64,000 nucleotides of DNA from CAVRIA01 sp963721115 (GTDB lineage: Bacteria; Desulfobacterota; Binatia; HRBIN30; CADEER01), in NCBI GenBank assembly GCA_963721115.1, contig CAVRIA010000004.1:1240001-1304000 (forward strand). Direction: 5' to 3'. Position numbers and translations under genes: made by a program. A model generated the notes under the pieces. That model saw nothing but the letters and a program-made list of their open reading frames with translations, searched no databases and was not told the DNA's origin. Positions 44,891 through 54,045 of this stretch are shown here, piece after piece (the stretch's first letter is position 1; each line of letters opens with the position of its first letter).

Positions 44891-46649
44891 ATGGGACGGC
44901 TCTCTGCGACGGTGTGGATGGGATTCTGGTTGGGAATCGGAGCTCTGTGCCTCCCCTGGACCGCGCGAGCGGCGGAACCCTTCGGGATCGAGTTCCAGGT
45001 CAACACCTACACCAGCATTCAGCAGGGCTGTCCGTCCGCCGCTGCCCTCACCGATGGATCGTTCGTCATCGCCTGGGAGAGCGAGAACTATTATGACGAG
45101 GGTGCGAGCCAGGACGGCGACCAGGACGGCGTCTTCGCCCAGCGCTACTCGAGCGGCGGGACTCCGCTCGGAACCGAGTTCCAGGTGAACACCTACACCA
45201 GCGGGCAACAGCAGCCTCCCAGCGTCTCCGGCCTGTCGAGCGGCGGCTTCGTCATCGTCTGGCAGGGAGACTACCAGGATGGCGACAGGACGGGGTGCTT
45301 CGGGCAGCGCTTCGACAGCGGCGGGGCCGTGACCGGCACCGAGTTCCAGGTCAACACCTACACCACCAGCGATCAGGGTTACCCTCGAGTGGCCGGTCTC
45401 TCCGCTGGCGGCTTCGTCGTGGTCTGGGAGAGCGAACCTTCGCAGGATGGTGATGCCTACGGCGTGTTCGGGCAGCGCTTCGACAGCTCGGGCGCGATGG
45501 CCGGCAACGAGTTCCAGGTCAACACCTATACCAGCGGCAACCAGGGGCGCCCGCGAACGGCCGCGCTTTCCGGCGGCGGCTTCGTCGTGGTCTGGGAGAG
45601 CGGGGCGGAGCACGATGGCGACAGCTACGGCATCTTCGGCCAGCGCTACGACAGCTCCGGGGCGGGCACCGGGACCGAGTTCCAAATCAACACGTACACC
45701 AGCGACGGCGCAGGGGGAACCCGATGTCGCCGGTCTTTCGAACGGCGGCTTCGTGGTGGTCTGGGGCGGCGAGGCTGCACAGGACGGCGGTGCCGTGGGA
45801 GTTTTCGGGCAGCGCTTCGACAGCCTGGGAGGAACGGCGGGGACCGAGTTCCAGGTGAACACCTACACGTCGGGCTACCAGGTTGCGCCGAGCGTCATAG
45901 GGCTGGCGGGGGGCAGATTCATCGTCGCCTGGCAGAGTGATCGCGAGGACGGCGATTCCTTTGGAGTCTTTGCCCAGCAGTTCGACAGCCTGGGGTTGTT
46001 CGTGGGCACGGCGTTCCAGGTCAACACCTATACGTCGTTCGTACAGCACGAAGCGACGGTGGCCGGGCGCGGCGACGGCAACTTCGTCATCGCCTGGGCG
46101 AGCTACGGCTACGGCAGCGACGGCCAGGACGGCAGCTACGAGGGAGTGTTCGCGCAGCTCTATGCCTCTCTGGAAACCCCGACCGCCACTCCGACCGAAA
46201 CCCCAACGGAGACCCCGACGGCTACACCCACCGAGACAACGATGCAGGGCCCGCCGGTGGTGACGGACGGAACGACCGACGGGTCGGATCAGGTGCACGG
46301 CAACGGGCCGCCGAATCTCGGACCGACCTGCCTGCAGGTCTACGAGGTCGGACCCAACCGCGTTCCCGACGGCGGCATGCCGGACGACGTGCTCCTCGGC
46401 CAGGGCGGCACGGACGGCAGCGGCCACTTCTGGATCATGCTGAACCGGAAGCTGATGACCGGCGACGTGATCTTCGTGATCGACGTCTGCGACCCGTACA
46501 GCCCGGGGGATCCCTTCGTCGGACCGACGCAGGTCGTCACCGGCACGGCGCCGGCACCGGCGCTGTCGCCCGGCGGCTTGGCGGGTGCCCTGATCCTGCT
46601 GAGCCTGATCGGCTTGATCGGCCTGCTGCGTCGACAGAGACGGAGCTGA
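44891..46649 (+). CDS. Secreted VNTYT-repeat protein with C-terminal sorting-type tail, frame broken by one base
   Basis: About 585 aa after repair. A signal peptide at residues 8-27 (MGFWLGIGALCLPWTARA) is followed by seven copies of a 55-60-residue repeat: GTEFQVNTYTS, a variable turn, VAGLSxGGFVVVWES, then QDGDxYGVFGQRFDSSG. A Thr/Pro linker (PTATPTETPTETPT) leads to a Cys-containing domain, then a tail of small residues, membrane helix and basic end (LSPGGLAGALILLSLIGLIG then LLRRQRRS), the layout of PEP-CTERM/IPTL-type sorting signals. The frame is lost at the G5 run 45713-45717; dropping one G restores GEPDVAGLSNGGFVVVWGG. GGAGGTGATT directly before the ATG is a textbook ribosome site. 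Function unknown; cell-surface location likely. Confidence 0.75.
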
Positions 46650-46699
46650 CGAGACACGGGGGAAGCGCGAGTGAAGCTCCGACTCGCGCTCCCCCCTTC

Positions 46700-47821
46700 T
46701 CAATCGCGCGGCGGAAAGGGATTGCCCCAGGCGTCCAGGAACGCCACCTCGCTGACCGGTTTGCGCTCGGTGAGGCGGAACGGACGGGTGGGGTAGCCGA
46801 GCGGAACCAGGGCGGCGACGCGGACGTGAGCGGGGATGCCGAGCGCGGCGCGGATCTCGTCCTCGACCGCCAGGTGGACGGTGGTGAGCGTCGTTCCGAG
46901 CCCGAGGCCGCGCGCGGCGAGCATGAGGTTCTGCACGGCGGGGAAGATCGAGGCGTAGGCCGACGCCGGCGAGAGGATATTGCCGGCTCGGTCGGCGATG
47001 GGGCCGAGCTGGCGGGTGTCGAGGCAGGCGAGGATCAGCACCGGCGCCGCGGCCAGGTGGGTCGCGAGGTGGTCGACGCGCCGCATCATCTCCGGGTAGT
47101 CGGGACGCGCCTCGATGTCGGCGTCGGCGTGAGTGCTCTCGGTGTAGGTCTGGGCCTGGCGCCAGGCCTTCAGGTAGAGCTCTCCGATGATCCGCTTCGG
47201 CTCCGCCGCGCGCACCGCCAGGAAGTACCAGGGCTGCGCATTGCGGGCGCTGGCGGCGCGCGTGGCGGCGGCGAGGACCTCGTGCAGGATCGCGTCGGGC
47301 ACGGGCTCGTCGCGGAAGCGGCGCACGGCGCGCGTGGTGTGAATCGCCTCGAACAGGTCGCCGCCGGAAGCGCCGTTGCCGCTCTCGAGGATCCGGCGCA
47401 TGCCGGCGAACGCGTCGTCGCGCATGACCTCGGAGTGCAGCCGCAGGGCGTGGCCACTGGCGAACGATCGCTCCGTATACTCGCTGTTCGGTCGCACCCC
47501 TCGGTACGCGTAGCGAACCCGCGTCGCGGCTCCCTCGGCGATGAGCTCCCAGCTCACCGGCCCGAGCAGATCGCCTTCGGCGTAGAGCAGATCGATTCGG
47601 CGCCACGGCGCCACTGCGGCGACCTCGACGGTCCAGCTCACCGGACCGCCGGCGAGGCGAAAGCGACTGCCCACCCGGAGAATGCCCTCGGTCCCGAGTG
47701 GCTCGCAGCGGACACGGGTCCACCACTGGGCGTAGCGGCGGACAGCGAGAATCAGCTCATAGCAGTCTCGCGCCGGCGCACGAACGAAAGCCTCGTCGGA
47801 GTGGAAGTAGGCGGGCGCCAT
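46700..47821 (-). CDS. SRPBCC-nitroreductase fusion protein
   Basis: 373 aa in two halves. Residues 1-145 form a START/SRPBCC-type hydrophobic-pocket domain (SDEAFVRAPARDCYELILAVRRYAQWW, VSWTVEVAAVAPWRRIDLLY, VSWELIAEGAATRVRYAYRG). Residues 155-373 form an FMN nitroreductase domain (EAIHTTRAVRRFRDEPVPDAILHEVLAAATRAASARNAQPWYF at its start; AVQNLMLAARGLGLGTTLTT and VAALVPLGYPT near the end). The reductase half should use NAD(P)H and FMN; the SRPBCC half could bind an aromatic or lipid substrate and present it. The fusion is unusual. The ATG at 47819-47821 has AGGAAA about 6 bases upstream. The CBS gene lies 43 bp upstream on the same strand and may be co-transcribed. Confidence 0.82.
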   Translation of the reverse strand: MAPAYFHSDEAFVRAPARDCYELILAVRRYAQWWTRVRCEPLGTEGILRVGSRFRLAGGPVSWTVEVAAVAPWRRIDLLYAEGDLLGPVSWELIAEGAATRVRYAYRGVRPNSEYTERSFASGHALRLHSEVMRDDAFAGMRRILESGNGASGGDLFEAIHTTRAVRRFRDEPVPDAILHEVLAAATRAASARNAQPWYFLAVRAAEPKRIIGELYLKAWRQAQTYTESTHADADIEARPDYPEMMRRVDHLATHLAAAPVLILACLDTRQLGPIADRAGNILSPASAYASIFPAVQNLMLAARGLGLGTTLTTVHLAVEDEIRAALGIPAHVRVAALVPLGYPTRPFRLTERKPVSEVAFLDAWGNPFPPRD

Positions 47822-47864
47822 CGCGGTTTCCTGCACCGGCTCGGAGCCTCGACTGGCGCCGGCC

Positions 47865-48311
47865 TCAGGCCTGGCCGGGGGGGCGCTGTCCGGCGGCGGC
47901 GCGCCGCAGGGCGCGGCCGACGTCCTCGCGCGCTACGACGCCGACGAGTCGCTGCGCGACGACGACGGGGAAGCTCTTGTGCCGGGTGGTCACCATGTCC
48001 TGGAGAACGCGGGTCAGGGGGGTCTCGGGGTCGACCGTCAGCGGGTCGCGCGTCATGACCGTATCGGCGCTGTGGCGGATGATCTCCTCGTAGCGGGGCG
48101 TGACGGAGTCCGGAGTGAACAGGAAGGCCTTGAGGAAATCGAGCTTGGTCAGCACGCCGACCAGCGTGCCTGCCGCGTCGACGACGGGAAGGCCGTTGAA
48201 GTCGTGCTGCTCGAAAATATCCTCCACCTCGGACAAGGGGGTGTGGGGCTGGATGACCACCGGGTTCGGGGTCATCACGTCGGCGACCCGGTAGTAGATG
48301 AACTCGTACAT
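47865..48311 (-). CDS. CBS-domain-pair protein
   Basis: 148 aa containing two CBS motifs and little else: VADVMTPNPVVIQPHTPLSE through GLPVVDAAGTLVGVLTKLDFLKAF, and DTVMTRDPLTVDPETPLTRV through SFPVVVAQRLVGVVAREDVGRAL. Such pairs bind adenine nucleotides (AMP, ATP, SAM) and sense energy status. With no attached enzyme, the target protein is unknown. The ATG at 48309-48311 is preceded by GGGAGGA at 6 bases. It lies upstream of the nitroreductase fusion on the same strand. Confidence 0.88.
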   Translation of the reverse strand: MYEFIYYRVADVMTPNPVVIQPHTPLSEVEDIFEQHDFNGLPVVDAAGTLVGVLTKLDFLKAFLFTPDSVTPRYEEIIRHSADTVMTRDPLTVDPETPLTRVLQDMVTTRHKSFPVVVAQRLVGVVAREDVGRALRRAAAGQRPPGQA

Positions 48312-48759
48312 GACAGTCCTCCCGCGAGGGTGCGGTGCGCGATGCGGCGCCGTTCGTACGTTTCGGCTCGTATCGCGCTCGCGCCGCTGCCGCAAGGTCG
48401 GGGGCGGAGGCGGCTGCGGCCGTGGCGGTCCGGCGCGGCAGGGGGCCGTGCGCGACTGGCGCGAATGGCGATCGTTCCCGAGCCGAGGGATTGCCAAGCT
48501 CGGAAAAATCGGTACGGTTTACGGGTTGAGTCCTGCCTGGGTCGGCGCACGCCAAGGCGGCGCAACCGCCGGGCACTGACATTTTCTAGGGGCCGCGCGA
48601 GTGGTCCAGCTCTCACGCCGTGACGCCGAATCCGCCCCAAGTTCGCCCGCGCCCTCGCAGGAAACTGCACCGTGTGATGTACGGTCTTTTCGTCGTATCG
48701 CGCGCCGGCGAGGGGCGGCGTGGAGCGAGCATCGGCGACCGGATCAGAGGAGGACGGGG
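48312..48759. other. 448-bp divergent intergenic region
   Basis: This is the longest stretch without a convincing gene, between the leftward CBS gene and rightward mscS gene. Short open frames inside it are Arg/Gly-rich and have no coding signature. A weak promoter-like pair TTGCCA (48491-48496) and TACGGT (48513-48518), 16 bp apart, points toward mscS. I see no RNA gene, repeat or mobile-element remnant. Confidence 0.5.
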
Positions 48760-50562
48760 ATGAGTCTGACGCGGTTCTGGCGAGACGGGCGCAGCGGCGG
48801 TAGAAGCCTGCGCGGCCGCGTGGTCGCCGCTTTCCTGTGCTCGCTCCTTCTCTCTCCGGTGGCCGTGGCGGCGCAGCAGACCGCGCCGGCGACCGTCACG
48901 CCGGCGCCGACTCCTCAACCCGGACCGCAGGACGAGTACGACCGCGGCGTGCCGCGCAGCTCGTTGCGCGGCTACATCGACGCCTGCCGGAACGGCGACT
49001 ACGAGCGCGCCGCCAACTATCTCGACCTGCGCCGGATTCCCAAGGCGGCGCGGGCCCGGCAGGGGGCGAAGCTGGCACTCGAGCTCAAGATCGTCCTCGA
49101 TCAGGAGCTGTGGATCGACTGGGCGACGATCAGCAACGACGCCGGCGGTTTCCAGAGCGACGGCCTTTCCGCGGGTGAGGACCGGATCGGGACGATCAAG
49201 ACCGAGAAGGGAAGCGTCGACATCCTCATGCAGCGAGTGCCACGCGGCGACGGGGTGGACATCTGGAAGATCTCGGCTTCCACCGTGGCGGCGATTCCGG
49301 CTCTCTACCAGGAGTTCGGTTACGGCCCACTCGGCGAGATGCTGCCGTCCTTCTTCTTCGAGTTTCAGTTTCTCAACCTGCAGCTCTGGCAGTGGATCGG
49401 TCTCTTCGCCGTCGTCCTCATCGCCGCGGCGCTCTCCTGGGTGGTCGCGTTCCTGCTCGTCCGCCTGGTGCGCCCGTGGCTCAGCGATCGGGAGCAGGTG
49501 CGCGAGGAGGTCACCCGCCTGGCATCCGGTCCGCTGCGCCTGATCGTCGGCGTGCTGCTCTTTCGCGCCGCGGTGGTCGCTCTGGCGCTGCCGCTCCCCG
49601 TGCGGACGGTGATCGGCGACACCGCCAGTGTTCTTTTCATCGTCGCCATTGCGTGGCTGTTCATGCGCATCGTCGACGTCATCGCCGAGGTCGTCGAGCA
49701 CCACTTGATCACCAGCGGCAACGCCGGCGTCGCCGCGATGCTGCCGCTGGGGCGGCGGGCGGTCAAAGTGATCCTGGCCGGGCTGGCTCTGCTCGCCATT
49801 TTGCAGAACATCGGCTTCAACGTCACCAGCGTCCTCGCCGGCCTCGGGATCGGCGGTCTGGCCGTCGCCCTGGCGGCGCAGAAGACGCTGGAGAACCTGT
49901 TCGCGGGCATCAGCATCATCACCGATCAACCGGTGCGCGTCGGCGACTTCTGCCGCTGGGGGGATCGGGTCGGCACGATCGAGGACATCGGTCTGCGCTC
50001 GACGCGCATTCGCACCCTCGACCGCACCGTGGTGTCGATTCCGAACGCCGAGTTCGCCGCCTTGCAGATCGAGAACTTCGCCAAGCGGGATAAGATCTGG
50101 CTGCATCCGACCATCGGCCTGCGCTACGAGACGACGGCGGAGCAGCTGCGCTACGTCCTCGTCGCGATCAAGAAGATGCTGCTCGCCCACCCGCGTATCG
50201 ACGCCGATCCGGCGCGGGTGCGCTTCGCCGGCTTCGGCGATTTCTCTCTCAATCTGGATTTCTTCGCCTACGTGATGACGCAGGACTACGGCGAGTACCT
50301 CTCCATCCAGGAGGACATCTTTCTCCGCATCATGGACATCGTGGCGGAGAGCGGCACCGGCTTCGCGTTTCCGTCGCAGACCGTGTACGTCGGCAAGGAC
50401 GAGGGCCTCGACGAGGAGAAGGCGCGAGCGGCCGAGGCGCAGGTGGCGCGTTGGCGGCGGGAGAACAGCCTCTATCTGCCGGACTATCCGAGCGGCGAGG
50501 CGGTGAAGCTCGAGAAGCTCGACTACCCGCCGCAGGGGTCGCCGCAGGCGAAGAAGAGCTGA
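48760..50562 (+). CDS. MscS-family mechanosensitive ion channel
   Basis: 600 aa inner-membrane channel with a large N-terminal exported region. A signal peptide lies at about residues 18-40 (VVAAFLCSLLLSPVAVAAQQ). A periplasmic domain follows (about 45-200), whose LRGYIDACRNGDYERAANYLDL resembles a tetratricopeptide-like helix pair. About four or five membrane helices start near 215. The pore/MscS signature is LAGLGIGGLAVALAAQKTLENLFAGISIITDQPVRVGD, and the cytoplasmic vestibule domain follows (VGTIEDIGLRSTRIRTLDRT, VSIPNAEFA). It would release solutes on hypo-osmotic shock. GAGGAGG about 7 bases before the ATG at 48760 fixes the start. Confidence 0.93.
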   Translation: MSLTRFWRDGRSGGRSLRGRVVAAFLCSLLLSPVAVAAQQTAPATVTPAPTPQPGPQDEYDRGVPRSSLRGYIDACRNGDYERAANYLDLRRIPKAARARQGAKLALELKIVLDQELWIDWATISNDAGGFQSDGLSAGEDRIGTIKTEKGSVDILMQRVPRGDGVDIWKISASTVAAIPALYQEFGYGPLGEMLPSFFFEFQFLNLQLWQWIGLFAVVLIAAALSWVVAFLLVRLVRPWLSDREQVREEVTRLASGPLRLIVGVLLFRAAVVALALPLPVRTVIGDTASVLFIVAIAWLFMRIVDVIAEVVEHHLITSGNAGVAAMLPLGRRAVKVILAGLALLAILQNIGFNVTSVLAGLGIGGLAVALAAQKTLENLFAGISIITDQPVRVGDFCRWGDRVGTIEDIGLRSTRIRTLDRTVVSIPNAEFAALQIENFAKRDKIWLHPTIGLRYETTAEQLRYVLVAIKKMLLAHPRIDADPARVRFAGFGDFSLNLDFFAYVMTQDYGEYLSIQEDIFLRIMDIVAESGTGFAFPSQTVYVGKDEGLDEEKARAAEAQVARWRRENSLYLPDYPSGEAVKLEKLDYPPQGSPQAKKS

Positions 50563-50577
50563 TCGGCCGAGGTCGGA

Positions 50578-52047
50578 TCAGCCTCGCCGTTCGGACAAGC
50601 GGGAGAGGTACTCGAGGACGGTTCGCACACCGAAGCCGCTGGCCCCTTTCGGGTGGCAGGCATAGCCGTCCGACATCACCGTGCTGCTGAAGTCGATGTG
50701 CGCCCACGGCACGTCGCCGACGAACTCCCTCAGGAAGAGACCGCCGATGATGGTTCCGGCGTATCCCTCGCCGACGTTCTTCAGGTCGGCCACCCGACTG
50801 TCGAGGTCGCGGCGATACTCGGCGACCAGGGGAAGCTCCCAGAGATTCTCGCCGGCCGCGGCGCCGGCGTCGATGACCTCGGCCACCAGGGCGCGGTCGG
50901 TTCCCATGATCGCGGCGTAGCGATTGCCGAGGGCGCTGCGCACGGCGGCGGTGAGCGTAGCGAAGTCGAGAATCACGTCCGGATGCTTGCCTGCGGCGTA
51001 GGAGAGGGCATCGGCGAGCACGAGCCGGCCCTCCGCGTCGGTGTTCAGGACCTCGATGGTCTTACCGTTGAGGGCGCGCAGGACGTCGCCGGGGCGGATC
51101 GCCGTACCGCTCGGCATGTTCTCGGCAGCCGGCACGTAGCCGCGTACCTCGACGTCGGGCCGCAGGTGGGGAAGGGCGTGCATCACTCCGAGCACGACAG
51201 CCGAGCCGGCCATGTCGCGCTTTTGCGCCTTCATGGAGTCGGCATTCTTCAGCGACAGGCCGCCACTGTCGAAGGTGATCCCTTTGCCCACCAGGGCGAC
51301 GCGCCGCCGGGTGCGGGCACGCGGCCTGTAGAGGAGCTCGATGAAGCAAGGCTCCTGCGCGCTGCCCTGCGCGACGCCGAGAAGGGCGCCCATCCCGAGG
51401 CCGGTGATGGCGCGGCGGCCGAACACCCTGACCTGCAGCCCCGCCCTGGCGAGCCGCCGAGCCTCCTGGCCCAACGCCTTCGGGGTCAGGACGCCGGCCG
51501 GCGTGTTGGCCAGGTCGCGGGCGAAGCACGTGCCCGCAGCCGTCGCCTCGGCTCGGGCGACGGCGGCGCGCAGGCCAGGATCGACCGCCGGGACGGCGAT
51601 GGTCAGGTCGAGGCGCCGGGGCGCCTCCGGCTTCGAGCGGAACCGATCGAAGGAGTAGCGGGCCAGGAGGACTCCCTGCGCCACCGCGGCTACGGTCTGC
51701 GGCGAAGCGTGCCGGCCGAGCAGGACCGCGACGCGACCGGCGGCGAACTCGCGGGCCTGCCGAGCGGTGGCGTCGGCGAGCGAGTACCAGTCGGCGAGGC
51801 CCGGCGTCTCCCCGCACCCGACCAGGACCACCGTGTGGGCGGGCACGAGGTCGTGGGTCTGGAACGCAAGCACGCCCCCCGGCTCGGCGGCGAACGACCG
51901 GCGCTCGATCTCGGCCCGGAGGCGTCCCCCGAGCGCCGCGTCCAGCGCGAGCACCGCCGGGTCGGCGCTCGCGGCCCCGGCCAGCGCCACGACCAGCACG
52001 TCGGCGGACACGTCGGCCGGCCGCGCGTCGGAGAGCGCGATCTTCAT
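50578..52047 (-). CDS. pepA: Leucyl aminopeptidase (M17)
   Basis: 489 aa cytosolic dizinc/manganese aminopeptidase, hexameric in the family. The catalytic block is VGKGITFDSGGLSLKNADSMKAQKRDMAG, followed by the signature NTDAEGRLVLADALSYA and the C-terminal PWAHIDFSSTVMSD / KGASGFGVRTVLEYL. The N-terminal domain (LSDARPADVSADVLVVALAG) is of normal length. The ATG at 52045-52047 with GGGGAG upstream was chosen over longer readings that begin in Arg-rich sequence. The gene converges on mscS, 15 bp between stops. E. coli PepA also binds DNA in recombination and regulation; nothing here tests that. Confidence 0.94.
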   Translation of the reverse strand: MKIALSDARPADVSADVLVVALAGAASADPAVLALDAALGGRLRAEIERRSFAAEPGGVLAFQTHDLVPAHTVVLVGCGETPGLADWYSLADATARQAREFAAGRVAVLLGRHASPQTVAAVAQGVLLARYSFDRFRSKPEAPRRLDLTIAVPAVDPGLRAAVARAEATAAGTCFARDLANTPAGVLTPKALGQEARRLARAGLQVRVFGRRAITGLGMGALLGVAQGSAQEPCFIELLYRPRARTRRRVALVGKGITFDSGGLSLKNADSMKAQKRDMAGSAVVLGVMHALPHLRPDVEVRGYVPAAENMPSGTAIRPGDVLRALNGKTIEVLNTDAEGRLVLADALSYAAGKHPDVILDFATLTAAVRSALGNRYAAIMGTDRALVAEVIDAGAAAGENLWELPLVAEYRRDLDSRVADLKNVGEGYAGTIIGGLFLREFVGDVPWAHIDFSSTVMSDGYACHPKGASGFGVRTVLEYLSRLSERRG

Positions 52048-52154
52048 CGAACCGGCTCCCCGCCTCGCGCCGGGGCGGCGCTGGCGCCGCCGTCTGCCTG
52101 CAGGGAATTCGCGCGCGTCATCGGTCTCTCGCCTCTCCCTCGATCGGGCATCGC

Positions 52155-52442
52155 TCAGCGAGCGCTGTGCTTTTCGAGATAGCCGAGGAGGAGCTCCTGC
52201 TCGTCTCCGTTCAGAGGTGCGGCGCCGCGCCGGGCCATCTCTCCTTGCATGCGATTCACGGTCAACTTCCACATCTCGTACTTCAGCAGACCCGGCGCAT
52301 ACAGCCGGTGACAACCGTTACAGCGGCCGGCGTAGAGTTTGGCGCCCGGGGACTCGGGGTCCGGCAGGCGCGCGTCGCAGCCGCTCGCCGCGGCGCCGAG
52401 GAGCGCGGCCAGGACCAGGGCGAGAACGGAGCTGCGTGCCAC
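52155..52442 (-). CDS. Small lipoprotein with a c-type heme motif
   Basis: 95 aa. A lipoprotein signal (ALVLAALLGAAASGC, lipobox Cys22) anchors it on the outer side of a membrane. CNGCH at residues 41-45 binds heme c covalently, and Met residues further on (MWKLTVNRMQGEMARRG) can supply the sixth ligand. It resembles small diheme-reductase-associated or SorB-like monoheme cytochromes. The partner is unknown. The start is GTG at 52440-52442, seven bases after the PTPS gene stop, so translation is probably coupled to that gene although the functions look unrelated. Confidence 0.75.
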   Translation of the reverse strand: MARSSVLALVLAALLGAAASGCDARLPDPESPGAKLYAGRCNGCHRLYAPGLLKYEMWKLTVNRMQGEMARRGAAPLNGDEQELLLGYLEKHSAR

Positions 52443-52449
52443 GGTCCGC

Positions 52450-52941
52450 TCAGCCTTCCTGCCTGTAGTAGGCGGCTTGGCCGAAGCTCTCCTCGACACC
52501 GACCTCGATTCCGGTCACGCCGTCCACGCCCTCCGCCTCCAGCTCCGCGCGCAGCTCGCCGGCGAGATAGCGCGAGAGCTCCTCGACGGACGTGTGCACG
52601 ATGGGCAGCAGGGTGACGTCGGAGCGCGGGAAGCGGAACTCGTCCTGCTCGTACTGGACGACGACGGACTCGCCGACCTGCTCCACCTTCAGACAATCGC
52701 TGTTCACCGGAATCAGCGTGGTCTCGTCCAGGCGCTCGCACAGCCGGCGGGCGATGCGCTTCACGACACCGAAGTCGACGACGTATCCCTGCGAGCCGAG
52801 CGCGCCCCGTGCCTCGATCGACACCCGGTAGTTGTGGCCGTGCAGCGCCTCGCGAAAGCCCGGGTAGGCGATGAAATGGGCGGCCGAGAACTTCAGGTAG
52901 TCCTTGGTGACGTGAACGCGAAACGACTCGTGCTGTGGCAT
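52450..52941 (-). CDS. 6-pyruvoyl-tetrahydropterin synthase family, PTPS-III-like (Glu replaces catalytic Cys)
   Basis: 163 aa, tunnelling-fold. Zinc ligands His22 (FSAAHFIAY), His34 and His36 (LHGHNY) are present. QueD/PTPS carry a Cys a few residues before the HGH; here the stretch reads YPGFREALHGHNY with Glu31 and no Cys. That pattern matches PTPS-III, which converts dihydroneopterin triphosphate to 6-hydroxymethyl-dihydropterin and replaces FolB in some bacteria and Plasmodium. The ligand Glu near the C-terminus (GIEVGVEESFG) is present. The ATG at 52939-52941 is the family start. folK and folP elsewhere in the window, and no folB seen, fit a folate role. QueD for queuosine is the alternative. 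Confidence 0.8.
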   Translation of the reverse strand: MPQHESFRVHVTKDYLKFSAAHFIAYPGFREALHGHNYRVSIEARGALGSQGYVVDFGVVKRIARRLCERLDETTLIPVNSDCLKVEQVGESVVVQYEQDEFRFPRSDVTLLPIVHTSVEELSRYLAGELRAELEAEGVDGVTGIEVGVEESFGQAAYYRQEG

Positions 52942-53027
52942 GCTTCCTTCTCGACTCCCAACTCAGTTCCCAGGGGGAACGCCGAAGAGGGTGAGCATTT
53001 TCGCTCCGGATTGCAATCCGCCCGTGC

Positions 53028-53921
53028 TCAGTCGCGGCGACGGCGGGGGCTGGAGAAGGTCGCGCGGTAACGCTCCTCCGGCCAGCCGATCGCCTCCAGA
53101 AAGCGACCCACCTCGGCGGCGACCTCGAGATCGATGTGCCGGCGCAGCATCGCCGAGAAGGCGTCATCGCCGAGACCGCCGTCGAGCACGTCGGCCAGCG
53201 ACAGGCCGTGGACCTCGCCCAGCAGGCACATGGCGAAGTAGTCGAGCTGCCCGGGGTTCGGCTTCAGGGCCCAGGCTTCGCGCAGGGAGAGCACCCGCTC
53301 CATGCCCGAGGCGACGCGGACGGCGAGGACGTCGGCGCTGCCGGTTCCTTCCCGCCCCGGGGGCAGGAAAGTGATCGCCGCGCGGCCGTCCGACAGGAGA
53401 GCGGGGTGGGGGATATAATGCGGCGTGGTGTAGTGGATCAGCTCGAACAGGCGGGTCCGATAGCCGCGGACGTCGAACTCCGCGTCGCGCGCCACGGACC
53501 AGAGCAGGTCCGGAAGCGCCAGGCCGTCCGCCCGCGCGGCCCGGGCCAGCGATTCGACCGCCTTCGGGGCGTACCCCTCGCGCAACGCGACGCGGGCGAG
53601 GTCTTCGAGCGGAATCTCCAGAAGGAGCGCCCCGGGTGCCGCCGCATCCGGATCTCCGCCCTCCACGATGGTGGCGCGGATGGGATCGTCGCCGCGTTCG
53701 ACTTCCAGAAGCATCGCATAGCGGTCGCCGTACTGGGACTTCTTGCCGAAGCCGCGCCGGCAGTTCTCCAGGCGCACCCGTGCCGCGGCCGTCACATCGA
53801 GTCGCCCGAGGCCGGTCATGCCGAACCCGCTCATCAAGGACCCGTAGACGATGAGGGGAACCGGGGCGTCGACCGCGAGTGCGGTGGGAAGGTGGTCGCG
53901 GCGATGCGGGGTGCTGGTCAT
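53028..53921 (-). CDS. Gamma-glutamylcyclotransferase-fold-like protein
   Basis: 297 aa, tentative. LIVYGSLMSGFGMTGLGRL at residues 22-40 has the YGSLM turn that opens the GGCT/AIG2/ChaC fold, and RVRLENCRRGFGKKSQYGDRYAMLLEV could be its following strands. The C-terminal half (LLWSVARDAEFDVRGYRTRLFE, IHYTTPHYIPHP, VLSLREAWALKPNPGQLDYFAM) is not one I recognise. If the fold is right, the protein might cleave gamma-glutamyl amides or be a structural relative. The ATG at 53919-53921 lacks a clear ribosome site. It is divergent from the acyl-CoA dehydrogenase pair. Confidence 0.55.
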   Translation of the reverse strand: MTSTPHRRDHLPTALAVDAPVPLIVYGSLMSGFGMTGLGRLDVTAAARVRLENCRRGFGKKSQYGDRYAMLLEVERGDDPIRATIVEGGDPDAAAPGALLLEIPLEDLARVALREGYAPKAVESLARAARADGLALPDLLWSVARDAEFDVRGYRTRLFELIHYTTPHYIPHPALLSDGRAAITFLPPGREGTGSADVLAVRVASGMERVLSLREAWALKPNPGQLDYFAMCLLGEVHGLSLADVLDGGLGDDAFSAMLRRHIDLEVAAEVGRFLEAIGWPEERYRATFSSPRRRRD

Positions 53922-54045
53922 GGCGGGCGCGAGGGCTGCGTACGGCCTCGGACGTTGGGGGGAGAAGGTCATTTCAGGGCACGCGGGCCGGCATGTCAAT
54001 GCGGTCGAGTGGTGCTTGCGCGCCCGCGGCAAGTGCGAGAGAAGA

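Noticed and set aside
48312..48759. Small genes in the mscS upstream region
   Set aside because: Frames there are Arg/Gly-rich without ribosome sites, conserved motifs or coding third-position bias.
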